Assembly: GCF_022811725.1 (NCBI RefSeq)
Contig: NZ_CP094527.1
Coordinates: 310,001-374,000, forward strand
Origin: Mucilaginibacter sp. SMC90
GTDB taxonomy: Bacteria > Bacteroidota > Bacteroidia > Sphingobacteriales > Sphingobacteriaceae
Direction: 5' to 3'
Length of the DNA stretch: 64,000 bases
The notes beneath the pieces are model-generated. The model had not been told where the DNA came from and did not search any database. It saw only the letters and a program-made list of their open reading frames with translations. Both the position numbers and the translations under genes were made by a program. Below, piece after piece: positions 1 to 8,046 of the stretch (position 1 is the first letter of the stretch; every line of letters begins with the position of its first letter).

Positions 1-694
1 TGAAACCTATACTGTATTGAACAAACTGATCGGGCGCGTTGTTTTTGAACTTTTGAGGGTTATCATTGTATCCGTCAAGCCCTTCACCAAAAGCATAGCT
101 GTGCTGTACGCCCAGGGTTATAGTGTAACCCACCTGGTCATAATCATCATAAATTTTAAATTCGTAACCGAACCTTATTGGTACCATGAGGTTGATGCTC
201 TTGTCTTTTCCCTGGAAACCTTCAATTTCGCCAACAGGGCCGTGGTTTTCGTATCCCGGCGGGTTCGAACGCTGAACAAAGGCCATCTTGTTTTTTATTG
301 CACCAATGCCCGAGCCTATATAAAAGTTTTTAAGCACATTCAAAAAGCCACTGTTATCATAATCTATAATTTCACCCATTTGCAAATCGGCGCGAAGTAC
401 GAGCGCTAAAAAGTTGTTTTTTGATTTGCGGCCAAATTCGTCCTTGTCGGGTGTAAGTCCCCCGCCTTCCAGGGTGCCAAAATGAAAATCAAGTGCTATA
501 GGCACGTAAGGGCTATAGTTGTAGGTTAAATTAAGTGTACCGCCGGGGTGCCAAACCTGCCTTTTAAGATCGTCGAAGCCGCGCGCATAATTGACGCCTC
601 CGCCAATGCCCCATTCATAATAGTTGAAACCACTTTGGGCTTTTGCCATAACCGAGACACAAACCAAAACAAAAAGCAGAAAATATTTTTTCAA
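1..694 (-). CDS. Outer-membrane beta-barrel family protein, N-terminal part (runs off the left edge)
   Basis: About 231 codons are visible; the C-terminus lies outside the window. The frame opens at TTG (694-692), after an in-frame TGA, and encodes a signal peptide (LKKYFLLFVLVCVSVMAKAQ) followed by alternating aromatic/glycine-rich strands such as YYEWGIGGGVNYARG and FYIGSGIGAIKNKM. These are typical of Bacteroidota outer-membrane barrels of the DUF6089/OmpW-like sort. No ligand or exact family can be assigned. A TTG start is inferred because no ATG fits the signal peptide. It is transcribed divergently from pepT. Confidence 0.6.
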   Translation of the reverse strand, partial: MKKYFLLFVLVCVSVMAKAQSGFNYYEWGIGGGVNYARGFDDLKRQVWHPGGTLNLTYNYSPYVPIALDFHFGTLEGGGLTPDKDEFGRKSKNNFLALVLRADLQMGEIIDYDNSGFLNVLKNFYIGSGIGAIKNKMAFVQRSNPPGYENHGPVGEIEGFQGKDKSINLMVPIRFGYEFKIYDDYDQVGYTITLGVQHSYAFGEGLDGYNDNPQKFKNNAPDQFVQYSIGF

Positions 695-719
695 TGTATA
701 ATTTATTCAATATTTACAA

Positions 720-752
720 TTGGAGATGGTTATTAACCGCCGCCTAAATTTG
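720..752 (+). promoter_or_regulatory. Bacteroidota-type promoter for pepT
   Basis: TAAATTTG at 745-752 matches the -7 consensus TAnnTTTG, and a TTG at 720-722 sits 22 bases upstream as a -33 element. Transcription would start near 759, giving a leader of about 14 bases before the pepT ATG. Confidence 0.6.
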
Positions 753-772
753 CACTAATATAGAAGCTTTAT

Positions 773-2023
773 ATGAATTTTAGTTCATTCATTAAGTTCA
801 CAGTTACCGGGCGCTTCTTGCGTTACGTTACCATTGATACGCAATCCGACCCCTCTTCGGTTACGTTTCCATCAACAGAAAAACAAAAAGATTTGGGCCG
901 CCTGCTTGTAAATGAGCTCTTAACAATGGGTGTAACCGATGCGCACCTTGATGAGTACGGGTATGTTTATGCTACTATTCCATCCAATACCGATAAAAAG
1001 GTGCCCGTGATCTGCTTTTGTTCGCACATGGATACTGCTCCCGATTGCAGCGGAAAAGACGTAAAGCCTATAGTACATAAAAACTACCAGGGACAGGATT
1101 TAATACTGCCGGATGATCATACACAAGTGATCCGCATGGTTGAGCACACCGATTTGAAAAACCAAATTGGTAACGACGTGATAACCGCCAGCGGCACTAC
1201 CCTGCTTGGCGCCGATAATAAAGCCGGCGTAGCCGAAATTATGGATGCCTGTTACCAGCTCATCAATCACCCTGAAATTAAACATGGCGATATCCGGATA
1301 TTATTTACGCCTGATGAGGAGGTTGGCCACGGAGTTGACCATGTGGATATTGCCAAATTAGGGGCCTTTGCTGCTTACACCATGGATGGCGAAAGCGCGG
1401 GTAATATGGAAAATGAAACCTTTTCGGCAGATGGGGCACGACTAACCGTTAATGGCGTAAGTTCACATCCCGGCTTTGCCAAAGGTAAAATGGAAAGTGC
1501 CATTAAAATTGCCGGGCAAATTATAGCCGCCCTGCCCGATGAGCTTTCGCCGGAGCATACTGAAGGAATGGAAGGCTTTGTACATCCCGTAGGTATTGAA
1601 GGCCATGTAGAAACAGCCAGTATCGATTTTATTATCCGCGATTTTGACGAAGCCAGGCTTGCAGATCATGTTGAGGTTATCCGCCAAACGGCTGCCGGAG
1701 TATTGAAGAAATTTCCGGGCTCAACATTTGATCTTGTTGTAAGCCAGCAATACCGTAATATGAAAGGCGTACTTGACCAGCACCCGCAAATTGTTGATTA
1801 CGCAATGGAAGCCATTAACCGTACCGGCTTAACCGCCAAATTGTGCAGCATACGTGGTGGTACTGATGGCTCAAGGCTGTCATTTATGGGATTGCCTTGC
1901 CCTAATATCTTTGCTGGCGAACACGCATTTCACAGCCGGCACGAGTGGGTATCGGTACAGGATATGCAAAAAGCGGTTGAAACCATTTTGCATTTATGCA
2001 CGATTTGGGAAGAAAGAAGTTAA
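773..2023 (+). CDS. pepT: Peptidase T (tripeptide aminopeptidase, M20B)
   Basis: Cytosolic zinc aminopeptidase that removes the N-terminal residue from tripeptides. The 416-residue length is normal for PepT. Visible family signatures are CSHMDTAPD (His85, Asp87), TLLGADNKAGVAEIM (bridging Asp148), TPDEEVGHG (catalytic Glu182/Glu183) and, near the C-terminus, RGGTDGSRLSFMGLPCPN and HSRHEWVS. There is no signal peptide, in keeping with a cytosolic enzyme. The ATG at 773 is well placed behind a TAnnTTTG promoter. It is monocistronic: a quasi-palindrome follows the stop codon before the next gene. Confidence 0.95.
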   Translation: MNFSSFIKFTVTGRFLRYVTIDTQSDPSSVTFPSTEKQKDLGRLLVNELLTMGVTDAHLDEYGYVYATIPSNTDKKVPVICFCSHMDTAPDCSGKDVKPIVHKNYQGQDLILPDDHTQVIRMVEHTDLKNQIGNDVITASGTTLLGADNKAGVAEIMDACYQLINHPEIKHGDIRILFTPDEEVGHGVDHVDIAKLGAFAAYTMDGESAGNMENETFSADGARLTVNGVSSHPGFAKGKMESAIKIAGQIIAALPDELSPEHTEGMEGFVHPVGIEGHVETASIDFIIRDFDEARLADHVEVIRQTAAGVLKKFPGSTFDLVVSQQYRNMKGVLDQHPQIVDYAMEAINRTGLTAKLCSIRGGTDGSRLSFMGLPCPNIFAGEHAFHSRHEWVSVQDMQKAVETILHLCTIWEERS

Positions 2024-2027
2024 TATG

Positions 2028-2093
2028 AAGTTGTTAGTCTTAAGTACTAAGTCGGAAGTCTGTTTTTGACTTGGAACTAACGACTAACAACTT
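2028..2093. repeat. Quasi-palindromic spacer element with AGTT/AGTC-rich arms
   Basis: AAGTTGTTAGTC (2028-2039) is matched exactly by its reverse complement at 2082-2093. The inner parts of both arms are built of imperfect AAGT/AGTC/ACTAAGTC units that also pair partially. It fills the space between pepT and the acetyltransferase gene and may act as a weak terminator. The arm style resembles the elements at 35484-35623 and 40329-40847. Confidence 0.6.
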
Positions 2094-2127
2094 TGTCAAA
2101 AACGGTTAAACCAAACTAAATTTGAAG

Positions 2128-2622
2128 ATGTATACGATACGCACAGCAACGGTTAATGACGTGGAAACGATCCGGGATATTGCCGATAAAACATGGTGGG
2201 TTACCTATGGCCCTATTCTTGAGCACGAGCAGATAGCTTTTATGCTGGGAGAGATCTACTCGGCAGAAAAAATCACCAAACAGGTTAAGGAAAATCAGCA
2301 AACTTTTCTGTTACTGGAAGAAGAAGGCAAGCCGGTAGCGTTCGCGGCCTACTCCCCCCGCGAGGAAGATGCGGAGATATACAAATTGCACAAACTATAC
2401 TGCCTGCCCGAAACCCAGGGTAAAGGCTACGGCAAAGTATTGATTAATGAGGTAGCTCGAAAAACAAAAGATGCCGGCAAGCAAGCGCTTGAACTTAATG
2501 TGAACCGGTACAATAATGCCAAGTCGTTTTACGAAAAGATGGGATTTAGCATTGCCTATGAAGAAGATATAGCTATTGGCAAATACTGGATGAATGATTA
2601 CGTGATGCGGAAGGAACTGTAG
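2128..2622 (+). CDS. GNAT-family N-acetyltransferase
   Basis: Predicted acetyl-CoA-dependent acetyltransferase of 164 residues. The GNAT acetyl-CoA loop is visible as LPETQGKGYGKVLINEVA (the Q-G-K-G-Y-G turn), followed by the C-terminal motif NRYNNAKSFYEKMGF, in which an aromatic residue and the phrase YEKMGF are characteristic. An upstream in-frame TTG at 2122 would add only two residues; the ATG at 2128 is preferred. The substrate cannot be read from sequence. Homologues of this type are often annotated as small-molecule or protein N-acetyltransferases. Confidence 0.85.
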   Translation: MYTIRTATVNDVETIRDIADKTWWVTYGPILEHEQIAFMLGEIYSAEKITKQVKENQQTFLLLEEEGKPVAFAAYSPREEDAEIYKLHKLYCLPETQGKGYGKVLINEVARKTKDAGKQALELNVNRYNNAKSFYEKMGFSIAYEEDIAIGKYWMNDYVMRKEL

Positions 2623-2629
2623 TGGGTTA

Positions 2630-2821
2630 TTATTTTGCCGGAAGCGTTTTCAAAAGTTCTTTAGCAGGTACAGCTTTGAAGCTGCCATCTTTGTCGCCAA
2701 TAATTAGGCTTTCATCGTTGGCAGCGGCTGCTTCAACCAGTTTGCGGTTTGCCCGTTTCATACCTTCAAGCACCTTCGCAGCAAACTCGTTAATGTCCAT
2801 TTTATTTGTTTCTGTTGTCAT
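2630..2821 (-). CDS. Small protein downstream of and overlapping a zeta-toxin-like gene (possible antitoxin)
   Basis: A 63-residue protein, mostly helical in appearance (INEFAAKVLEGMKRANRKLV) and ending in a KAVPAKELLKTLPAK tail. No known domain is recognised. It overlaps the 3' end of the zeta-like gene by 20 bases, or abuts it if the internal ATG (2800-2798) is used, so the two are very likely co-translated. Its place in the operon and its size suggest a partner or antitoxin, although classical epsilon antitoxins are encoded upstream of zeta and look different. The function is inferred from context only. Confidence 0.6.
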   Translation of the reverse strand: MTTETNKMDINEFAAKVLEGMKRANRKLVEAAAANDESLIIGDKDGSFKAVPAKELLKTLPAK

Positions 2822-3389
2822 TGGCTTGCGATAAAATCAAATCCCAAATATCGAGTGTAATAATGTTAGCTTTAAATTCATCTGTACTCTGCGCAACAAA
2901 TAAAGGCCCAAGGTCGGTGTTATTTGCAATCAACCATTTGTCACATAAAGGCATATACAAATATACCAAATTTCTTATTCCTCTATAATATCTCCGTTCT
3001 ATCACATCGATAGGGATATTATGCCCGCCTTTGCTCACTCGCTTAGCCACTCGTTCCATTGCCATTTGTGGAGAACTTAGCCAAAAGAACAATAAAGTAA
3101 CTTCATACCCTTTTTGCTGTGCCCTTTTTACTAAAGAAACATAACTTCGGGTTGAAAGTGTTGTTTCAAAAGCAAAATCAACCTCCCGGCTTAGCAATTC
3201 ATCAATTCGTTGTAACATGATCCGGCCAGCTTCAAGTGCAACACTTTCCGGGTTAAAGGGTGAAAGCCCAGCCGCAATATTATCAGCATTTACAAACTCG
3301 TTGCAGTTAAGCAATTCGGGCAAAACCGTGTAGCTTGCTGTGGTTTTACCGGCACCGTTACAACCTGCTATGATGTATAAATTGGGCAT
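2802..3389 (-). CDS. Zeta-toxin-like P-loop ATPase/kinase
   Basis: A 195-residue single-domain protein. The Walker A motif is near the N-terminus (AGCNGAGKTT, Lys15). It is followed by NADNIAAGLSPFNPESVALEAGR, represented by NADNIAAG and the helix ALEAGRIMLQRI, then FETTLSTRSY and a VTLLFFWLSSP strand. These are the landmarks of the zeta-toxin/UDP-GlcNAc-kinase-like family found in many Bacteroidota. Known zeta toxins phosphorylate UDP-N-acetylglucosamine and poison cell-wall synthesis, but many short chromosomal members are uncharacterised. It is the first gene of a two-gene unit with the small ORF downstream. Family assignment is strong; toxic activity is inferred. Confidence 0.8.
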   Translation of the reverse strand: MPNLYIIAGCNGAGKTTASYTVLPELLNCNEFVNADNIAAGLSPFNPESVALEAGRIMLQRIDELLSREVDFAFETTLSTRSYVSLVKRAQQKGYEVTLLFFWLSSPQMAMERVAKRVSKGGHNIPIDVIERRYYRGIRNLVYLYMPLCDKWLIANNTDLGPLFVAQSTDEFKANIITLDIWDLILSQANDNRNK

Positions 3390-3410
3390 CTGTTTTAAAA
3401 ATATCTTATT

Positions 3411-3929
3411 TTAATCTTCCTTAAATATAGCATACATATGCTTATCCATTACCTCAGCATCTTTAATAATGGATTTTCTTAACACACCCTCTTTAACATA
3501 ACCGGCCTTTTCAAGCACCCGCATGGAGGCTGTGTTTTTATCATATACCCCGGCTTCAATACGTATCAGCGGAAAGTGCTCAAATGCATATTTGGTTACC
3601 AATTTAACTGCTTCGGACATGAGGCCCTTTCTCCAATGTGCTTCGCCAAGCCAATAACCAATTTCGGCATTTATACGGCTTTCGGCATTAAATAGCTCAA
3701 CTCCTATTCCACCGCAGGCTTCTCCATTAATTACAATAGCAAAGCTGGTTAAAGGTTGTTGATCTTTTACCAGCTTTATCCAGAACAAAGCATCATCTAT
3801 AGTGTAGGGATATGGAAACCTGTCGCGTAAAAAAGCCGATACCTTAGGGTTATCCGCATGCTTTTGAAGCGATATTTCATCACCTGGCTGCCAGGCTCTC
3901 AGTAAAAATCCATTTCCCGATAATTCCAT
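3411..3929 (-). CDS. GNAT-family N-acetyltransferase, RimJ/RimL type
   Basis: A 172-residue protein with the RimL-like layout: an N-terminal FLLRAWQPGDEISL segment, the central strand INAEIGYWLGEAHWRKGLMSEAV containing the acetyl-CoA turn (WRKGLMSEA), and the C-terminal NTASMRVLEKAGYVKEGVLR motif. Members acetylate ribosomal-protein N-termini, antibiotics or metabolites; the actual target is unknown. It lies 21 bases upstream of the zeta-like gene on the same strand and could be co-transcribed with it. The start ATG at 3929 is the only good candidate. Confidence 0.85.
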   Translation of the reverse strand: MELSGNGFLLRAWQPGDEISLQKHADNPKVSAFLRDRFPYPYTIDDALFWIKLVKDQQPLTSFAIVINGEACGGIGVELFNAESRINAEIGYWLGEAHWRKGLMSEAVKLVTKYAFEHFPLIRIEAGVYDKNTASMRVLEKAGYVKEGVLRKSIIKDAEVMDKHMYAIFKED

Positions 3930-3999
3930 TTTGTAACAATAAAATGCTTAAAAATAGCAATGATTGGCTAAACTGCTAAATTGCATGCTTTATTGAGAT

Positions 4000-6360
4000 A
4001 TGAAAAAACTGTTAAGCTTTTTGTTCCTGATCCCGGCAGCAACCGCTTTTGCCCAAAAGCTGGATACCCTTACCATCGAAAAAATTATGCGCGACCCGAA
4101 ATGGATCGGTGTTTCGCCTTCCAATATCCGCTGGGCAAACGATAGCAAAAAGATCTATTTTAAATGGGATGATGATGCTTCGGGCGATACAAGGCTATAT
4201 GCTGTTAGCCCGGCAGATAACAGGGTACAAAAGGTAAGCATCGCCGAGCAGCGCGATCTGGCACCCGGTAATGGCGAATGGAACAAAAAACACAACCAAA
4301 AGGTATTCAGCAAAAACGGCGACCTGTTTTTGTACGATATAAAAAGCAATAAAACCACCCGCTTAACCAATACTGTTGGGCAAGAGGATAGTCCGGTATT
4401 TAGTGGCGACGAAACAACAATTATTTACAAAGAAGATAATAACCTTTTCGCCCTGAACCTGAACGGAGGTAGCCTGGTGCAGCTTACTAACTTTGTACGG
4501 GCCACAACTGATAAAAAAGCAAAGGATAAAGCCAATGAGCAGGAACAATGGCTTAAAAAGCAACAGCTTGAATTGTTTGAGATCATTAAAAATGAAGCAA
4601 AGGATGACAAAAAGGATTCGATAGAAACGGCGTTGCTCAAACCTGATAAATTAAAGGAAATAGCTTTTGGTGATAAAAGGCTGGGCGCGGTACAGGTTAG
4701 CCCGGACGGCAGGTTTATCACTTACCGCCTTACCAAACGTGCGGATGGAGTACAGAATGCCATTGTACCCAGCTATGTTACGGCCTCGGGTTTTACAGAG
4801 GATATCCCGAACCGCTCAAAGGTTGGTCGCCCTTCTTCAGCCTCCGAAACTTTTGTGTATGATAAGCGCCGCGAGGCCGTTTACCCGGTTATTACATCAG
4901 ACATTCCCGGCATTAAAGACCTGCCCGATTATTTAAAAGATTATCCCGAAGAGATGAAAGCCCGTCAAAAGGAAAACGCCGACAGGCCGGTAAACATCGA
5001 TGGCATTTTATGGAATGAAAGCGGCAGCAATGCTGTGGTCATTATTTCGGCACAGGATAATAAAGATTGCTGGATCATGCGCCTTGATGCTGTAAGCGGC
5101 AAGTTAAATTTACTTGATCGCCAGCGCGATGAAGCGTGGATTGGTGGCCCCGGCGTTGATGATCCCGGAAGTGCAGGTTTTATTGATGACACTCATTTTT
5201 ATTACCAGAGTGAGGCCAGCGGTTACTCGCATATTTATGTAGTTGATGTAACCAGCGATGCTAAAAAACAACTTACCAGCGGCAAATGGGAAGTGCAAAC
5301 CCTGCAGCTAAGCAACGATAAAAAGACGTTTTATTTTACCGCCAATATCGATCATCCGGGTATTACCCATTTTTACAGCATCCCTGTTGGCGGCGGCACA
5401 CCGGTTAAAATTACCGGCATGAAGGGCGGTAATGAGGTAACGCTTTCGCCCGATGAGAAATGGCTGGCAATCCGGTATTCTTATTCAAACAGGCCCTGGG
5501 AGTTATACATCCAGGCTAATAAGCCGGGAGCAAAAGCAGTAAAGGTCACCAACTCTGTTTCGGCCGAATACCTGTCGTACCCATGGCGCGATCCGGAGAT
5601 CATCAGCTTTAAAAACCGTTATGGCACCGATGTTTATGCCCGCTTATATCAACCTAAAAAGGCCGACCCTGCAAAACCGGCCGTTGTATTTGTACATGGT
5701 GCCGGTTACCTGCAAAACGTTACCTATTCGTGGAGTTACTATTTCCGCGAGTATATGTTTAACAATATGCTTGCCGATAATGGTTACACCGTGTTGGATA
5801 TCGATTATACTGCAAGTTCGGGCTATGGCCGCGATTTCCGTACCGGCATTTATCGCCATATGGGCGGCAAGGACCTCACCGATCAGGTTGACGGCGTAAA
5901 GCTGTTGGTTGATAAATATGGCGTTAACCCTAAACATGTTGGTTTGTACGGCGGTTCATACGGTGGCTTCATTACCCTGATGGGCATGTTCACCGAGCCT
6001 GACGTTTTTGCAGCCGGCGGGGCCATTCGCTCTGTTACCGACTGGGCTCACTATAACCACGAGTATACCTCAAATATATTGAATGAGCCTTTTACCGATG
6101 AGCAGGCCTATCGAAAAAGCTCACCTATTTATTTTGCCAATGGTTTAAAAGGTAACCTGCTGATGCTGCATGGTATGATAGACCAGAACGTGAACTACCA
6201 GGATATCATCCGTCTTACTCAAAAATTGATAGAGCTGCACAAAGAAAACTGGGAGCTTGCATCGTACCCTATAGAGGACCACGGCTTTGAACAACCCAGC
6301 AGTTGGACGGATGAATATAAACGGATCTATAAATTATTTGAGGGAACGTTGAAGAAGTAG
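4000..6360 (+). CDS. Secreted S9-family (dipeptidyl peptidase IV-like) serine peptidase
   Basis: A 786-residue periplasmic or exported peptidase. The signal peptide is MKKLLSFLFLIPAATAFAQ. Residues of about 40-520 form beta-propeller-type repeats (PDGRFITYR, SPDEKWLAIRYS), and about 570-786 form the alpha/beta hydrolase domain. The catalytic triad can be read as Ser653 in GLYGGSYGGF, Asp728 in MIDQNVNY and His761 in EDHGFEQP. Such enzymes release dipeptides or degrade oligopeptides taken from outside. A run of charged residues near 170-220 (KAKDKANEQEQW) is an insertion in the propeller. No operon partner is evident. Confidence 0.9.
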   Translation: MKKLLSFLFLIPAATAFAQKLDTLTIEKIMRDPKWIGVSPSNIRWANDSKKIYFKWDDDASGDTRLYAVSPADNRVQKVSIAEQRDLAPGNGEWNKKHNQKVFSKNGDLFLYDIKSNKTTRLTNTVGQEDSPVFSGDETTIIYKEDNNLFALNLNGGSLVQLTNFVRATTDKKAKDKANEQEQWLKKQQLELFEIIKNEAKDDKKDSIETALLKPDKLKEIAFGDKRLGAVQVSPDGRFITYRLTKRADGVQNAIVPSYVTASGFTEDIPNRSKVGRPSSASETFVYDKRREAVYPVITSDIPGIKDLPDYLKDYPEEMKARQKENADRPVNIDGILWNESGSNAVVIISAQDNKDCWIMRLDAVSGKLNLLDRQRDEAWIGGPGVDDPGSAGFIDDTHFYYQSEASGYSHIYVVDVTSDAKKQLTSGKWEVQTLQLSNDKKTFYFTANIDHPGITHFYSIPVGGGTPVKITGMKGGNEVTLSPDEKWLAIRYSYSNRPWELYIQANKPGAKAVKVTNSVSAEYLSYPWRDPEIISFKNRYGTDVYARLYQPKKADPAKPAVVFVHGAGYLQNVTYSWSYYFREYMFNNMLADNGYTVLDIDYTASSGYGRDFRTGIYRHMGGKDLTDQVDGVKLLVDKYGVNPKHVGLYGGSYGGFITLMGMFTEPDVFAAGGAIRSVTDWAHYNHEYTSNILNEPFTDEQAYRKSSPIYFANGLKGNLLMLHGMIDQNVNYQDIIRLTQKLIELHKENWELASYPIEDHGFEQPSSWTDEYKRIYKLFEGTLKK

Positions 6361-6400
6361 CGTAATAAGTATCTAAACAAATAGCTTTATGTAATTGCTG

Positions 6401-6483
6401 TAGGAGGGACGACGAAGCAATCGCATGCTATACAGGGCGAATATGCTTCCGTGCGGTTGCCGCGCTATCGCTCGCAATGACAT
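6401..6483. repeat. Interspersed repeat family A, degenerate copy 1
   Basis: Contains CTATACAGGGCGAATATGC and ends TTGCCGCGCTATCGCTCGCAATGACAT. Both stretches are nearly identical to the copy at 40496-40612, while the left arm of the palindrome is eroded. Copies 3 and 4 (25600 and 52452) share the CGCAATGAC and GAAGCAATC segments. Confidence 0.75.
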
Positions 6484-6489
6484 TTTTTA

Positions 6490-6593
6490 CTTGCGCTCGT
6501 TTGCAACGAGCGCTTAATGTGGTTTCGCGATTGCATCGCCTGTTGCGTTATAAACGCAAACCCACGTTAGCACTCGTTACAAACGAGCGCAAG
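6490..6593. repeat. Multi-hairpin palindromic repeat
   Basis: Outer arms CTTGCGCTCGTTTG (6490-6503) and CAAACGAGCGCAAG (6580-6593) are perfect reverse complements. Inside are local palindromes: CGCTCGTT-TGC-AACGAGCG on the left, GCGTTATAAACGC near 6545-6557, and ACTCGTTACAAACGAGC on the right. The middle segments TTAATGTGGTTTCGCG and CGCAAACCCACGTTA also pair imperfectly. This folds as a branched cruciform or RNA. It lies directly downstream of the family A copy, so the whole 6361-6644 spacer is repeat material. Confidence 0.7.
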
Positions 6594-6644
6594 ATGAAAC
6601 GGGTTAAAGAAGAAAACTGCGTGCTAAACTAAAATTCATCCATT

Positions 6645-7226
6645 ATGAAAAAGGTATCCATTTTACTTGCACTGTTTATTTTTTCCTGTTCACCACCAAT
6701 ACAAAAGCAATCAAAATTGGTGGCAGTACACACTCTGCATCCAATAAAAAACTACTCAAGCAAACTTTATGATGAGCCTTTTTTTAAAGAAGAACATTTC
6801 AGCTATGTCGTAAACAGGCAAACCAATGATAGTATAAAACGTAATTACACATCAGAAACGACAGTTATTGAAGGTAAGGTCAGGCAGTATTTCAGAAGTT
6901 GCGAAGTGACGCTCGATAAAAATGCTCTTGTTTTTCAACTGACAGATACTCCTTTTTCTGATGGTCGTTATCAACTGAATTTTGTTAAATCACCTGGCGT
7001 GTTTGACGCAAAATATGATCAAAATTTTTCAATTACTGATAGCTCATACAAAAAACCTGTTTTTAAAGTGATAGGTAAAAACGTAGTTCTTGATAAAGAT
7101 ACCTACGTAAAAGGTGAGCTTTTGAAAGGCAAGTTTTCTTTTCAGATCGTTGCGTCGCATTTGTGGGAAAGCAAATACTCCGATACAATATCTGTATACG
7201 GACTTGTAAAAACTATTGTAAAGTAG
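6645..7226 (+). CDS. Predicted lipoprotein of unknown function
   Basis: A 193-residue protein with a lipoprotein signal (MKKVSILLALFIFSCSPP; lipobox Cys15). The mature part has no motif that I recognise. It is rich in Lys/Ser/Thr and predicted beta-strands (FSYVVNRQTNDSIKRNY, KPVFKVIGKNVVLDKDTY), consistent with a small beta-sandwich or barrel on the inner face of the outer membrane. Base composition is more AT-rich than the neighbouring genes, which may mean accessory origin. It has no operon partner. Confidence 0.65.
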   Translation: MKKVSILLALFIFSCSPPIQKQSKLVAVHTLHPIKNYSSKLYDEPFFKEEHFSYVVNRQTNDSIKRNYTSETTVIEGKVRQYFRSCEVTLDKNALVFQLTDTPFSDGRYQLNFVKSPGVFDAKYDQNFSITDSSYKKPVFKVIGKNVVLDKDTYVKGELLKGKFSFQIVASHLWESKYSDTISVYGLVKTIVK

Positions 7227-7494
7227 AAATAACAAATCGCAAATGGGCGTTATTTAACCCCGCTGCCGTGTCCCCACAGTAGCAAACTATACTATTGATA
7301 TATCCACATCAGCACATGCTTCTTTTGTTTCTTCAATAAAGCATCCACAACTTTCATTGTATTATTTGAAATAAGGGAGTAGACCCAGCGCATGTGTCTT
7401 TTCCGGATAAGGTTGGCTTCAGTTTTAATTGCGGCAGGTTTTGTGTTGTAAACAGAAATATCCGCTTTTTATTACAATAAGCCTATCTTGCCAA
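7227..7494. other. Spacer without a supported gene
   Basis: I see no convincing coding region or clear hairpin here. A 21-codon minus-strand reading frame near 7300-7365 is too short to call. The region must contain the promoter for the lipoprotein at 7495, but no clean TAnnTTTG box was found. Confidence 0.4.
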
Positions 7495-7920
7495 ATGAAA
7501 AAACATTTTCCTCTTTTACTCCTGCTATTGTGTTTATTCAGTTGTACAGAAACATCAACCAAAATGATGATAACTATCAGCCCGGTTAATAACGGAAAAG
7601 CACTGCAAATCACCGGTTTCGATCCGGCTATTATTAACGACATCAGCCGCGACTCATCGGCTACGGCATGGCAAACACTGATGGCCGTTTATCGCATGCC
7701 TGCCGATACCACTCTGCGAAACCTGCAACCTGTACAACCGGGACGCTACACAGTTAAAGATAATGTAGTTATTTTTACGCCAGATACAGCTTTCAGCACA
7801 CAGCAAACCTATTTTTTTCGTTATTATGATTTTGAGGCTGGCGGTAAGCTAACCGATTTGATAAAAAGCCACACCAAACCCGGAACTTTGCACTATACAG
7901 ATTTGATTTTTAAGCAATAA
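7495..7920 (+). CDS. Small predicted lipoprotein
   Basis: A 141-residue protein starting at the ATG at 7495, chosen over an upstream in-frame start at 7429 because the lipoprotein signal MKKHFPLLLLLLCLFSC begins there (lipobox Cys17). The mature part contains an Ig-like beta-sandwich pattern (GRYTVKDNVVIFTPDTAFSTQQTYFFRYYDF), seen here as VVIFTPDTAFSTQQTYFF. This resembles domains that follow transmembrane anchors in Bacteroidota surface proteins. Function unknown. It is followed by the promoter of the rimP operon. Confidence 0.65.
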   Translation: MKKHFPLLLLLLCLFSCTETSTKMMITISPVNNGKALQITGFDPAIINDISRDSSATAWQTLMAVYRMPADTTLRNLQPVQPGRYTVKDNVVIFTPDTAFSTQQTYFFRYYDFEAGGKLTDLIKSHTKPGTLHYTDLIFKQ

Positions 7921-7933
7921 ACTACCTTGATGC

Positions 7934-7963
7934 TTGAAAATTTAATATTTTTGATTATATTTG
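7934..7963 (+). promoter_or_regulatory. Promoter of the rimP-nusA-infB operon
   Basis: TATATTTG at 7956-7963 fits the -7 consensus exactly, and TTG at 7934-7936 is 19 bases upstream as the -33 element. The predicted start, near 7970, lies just before the hairpin at 7974-8004. Confidence 0.7.
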
Positions 7964-7973
7964 CAACCGTTAA

Positions 7974-8004
7974 TAAAAGAGGGGGCAATTAGTCCCCTCT
8001 TTTA
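7974..8004 (+). promoter_or_regulatory. Leader hairpin at the start of the rimP transcript
   Basis: Perfect 11-bp arms TAAAAGAGGGG (7974-7984) and CCCCTCTTTTA (7994-8004) enclose a 9-base loop, followed by TTTTATC. It looks like a rho-independent terminator but sits 4-10 bases after the predicted transcription start. It could therefore be a 5' stabilising hairpin, an attenuator of the translation operon, or a terminator for read-through from the lipoprotein gene. Confidence 0.6.
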
Positions 8005-8046
8005 TTTTATCAATCAAAATTATTCTGTCAAAAACACCGGTGGGTA

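Noticed and set aside
2622..2834. A plus-strand frame opposite the small zeta-partner gene
   Set aside because: It is the antisense of the 63-residue gene; the minus-strand gene has the better context and is coupled to the zeta-like gene.
7227..7428. Possible relic of a transposase before the small lipoprotein
   Set aside because: I found only short frames with no transposase motif and no terminal repeats.
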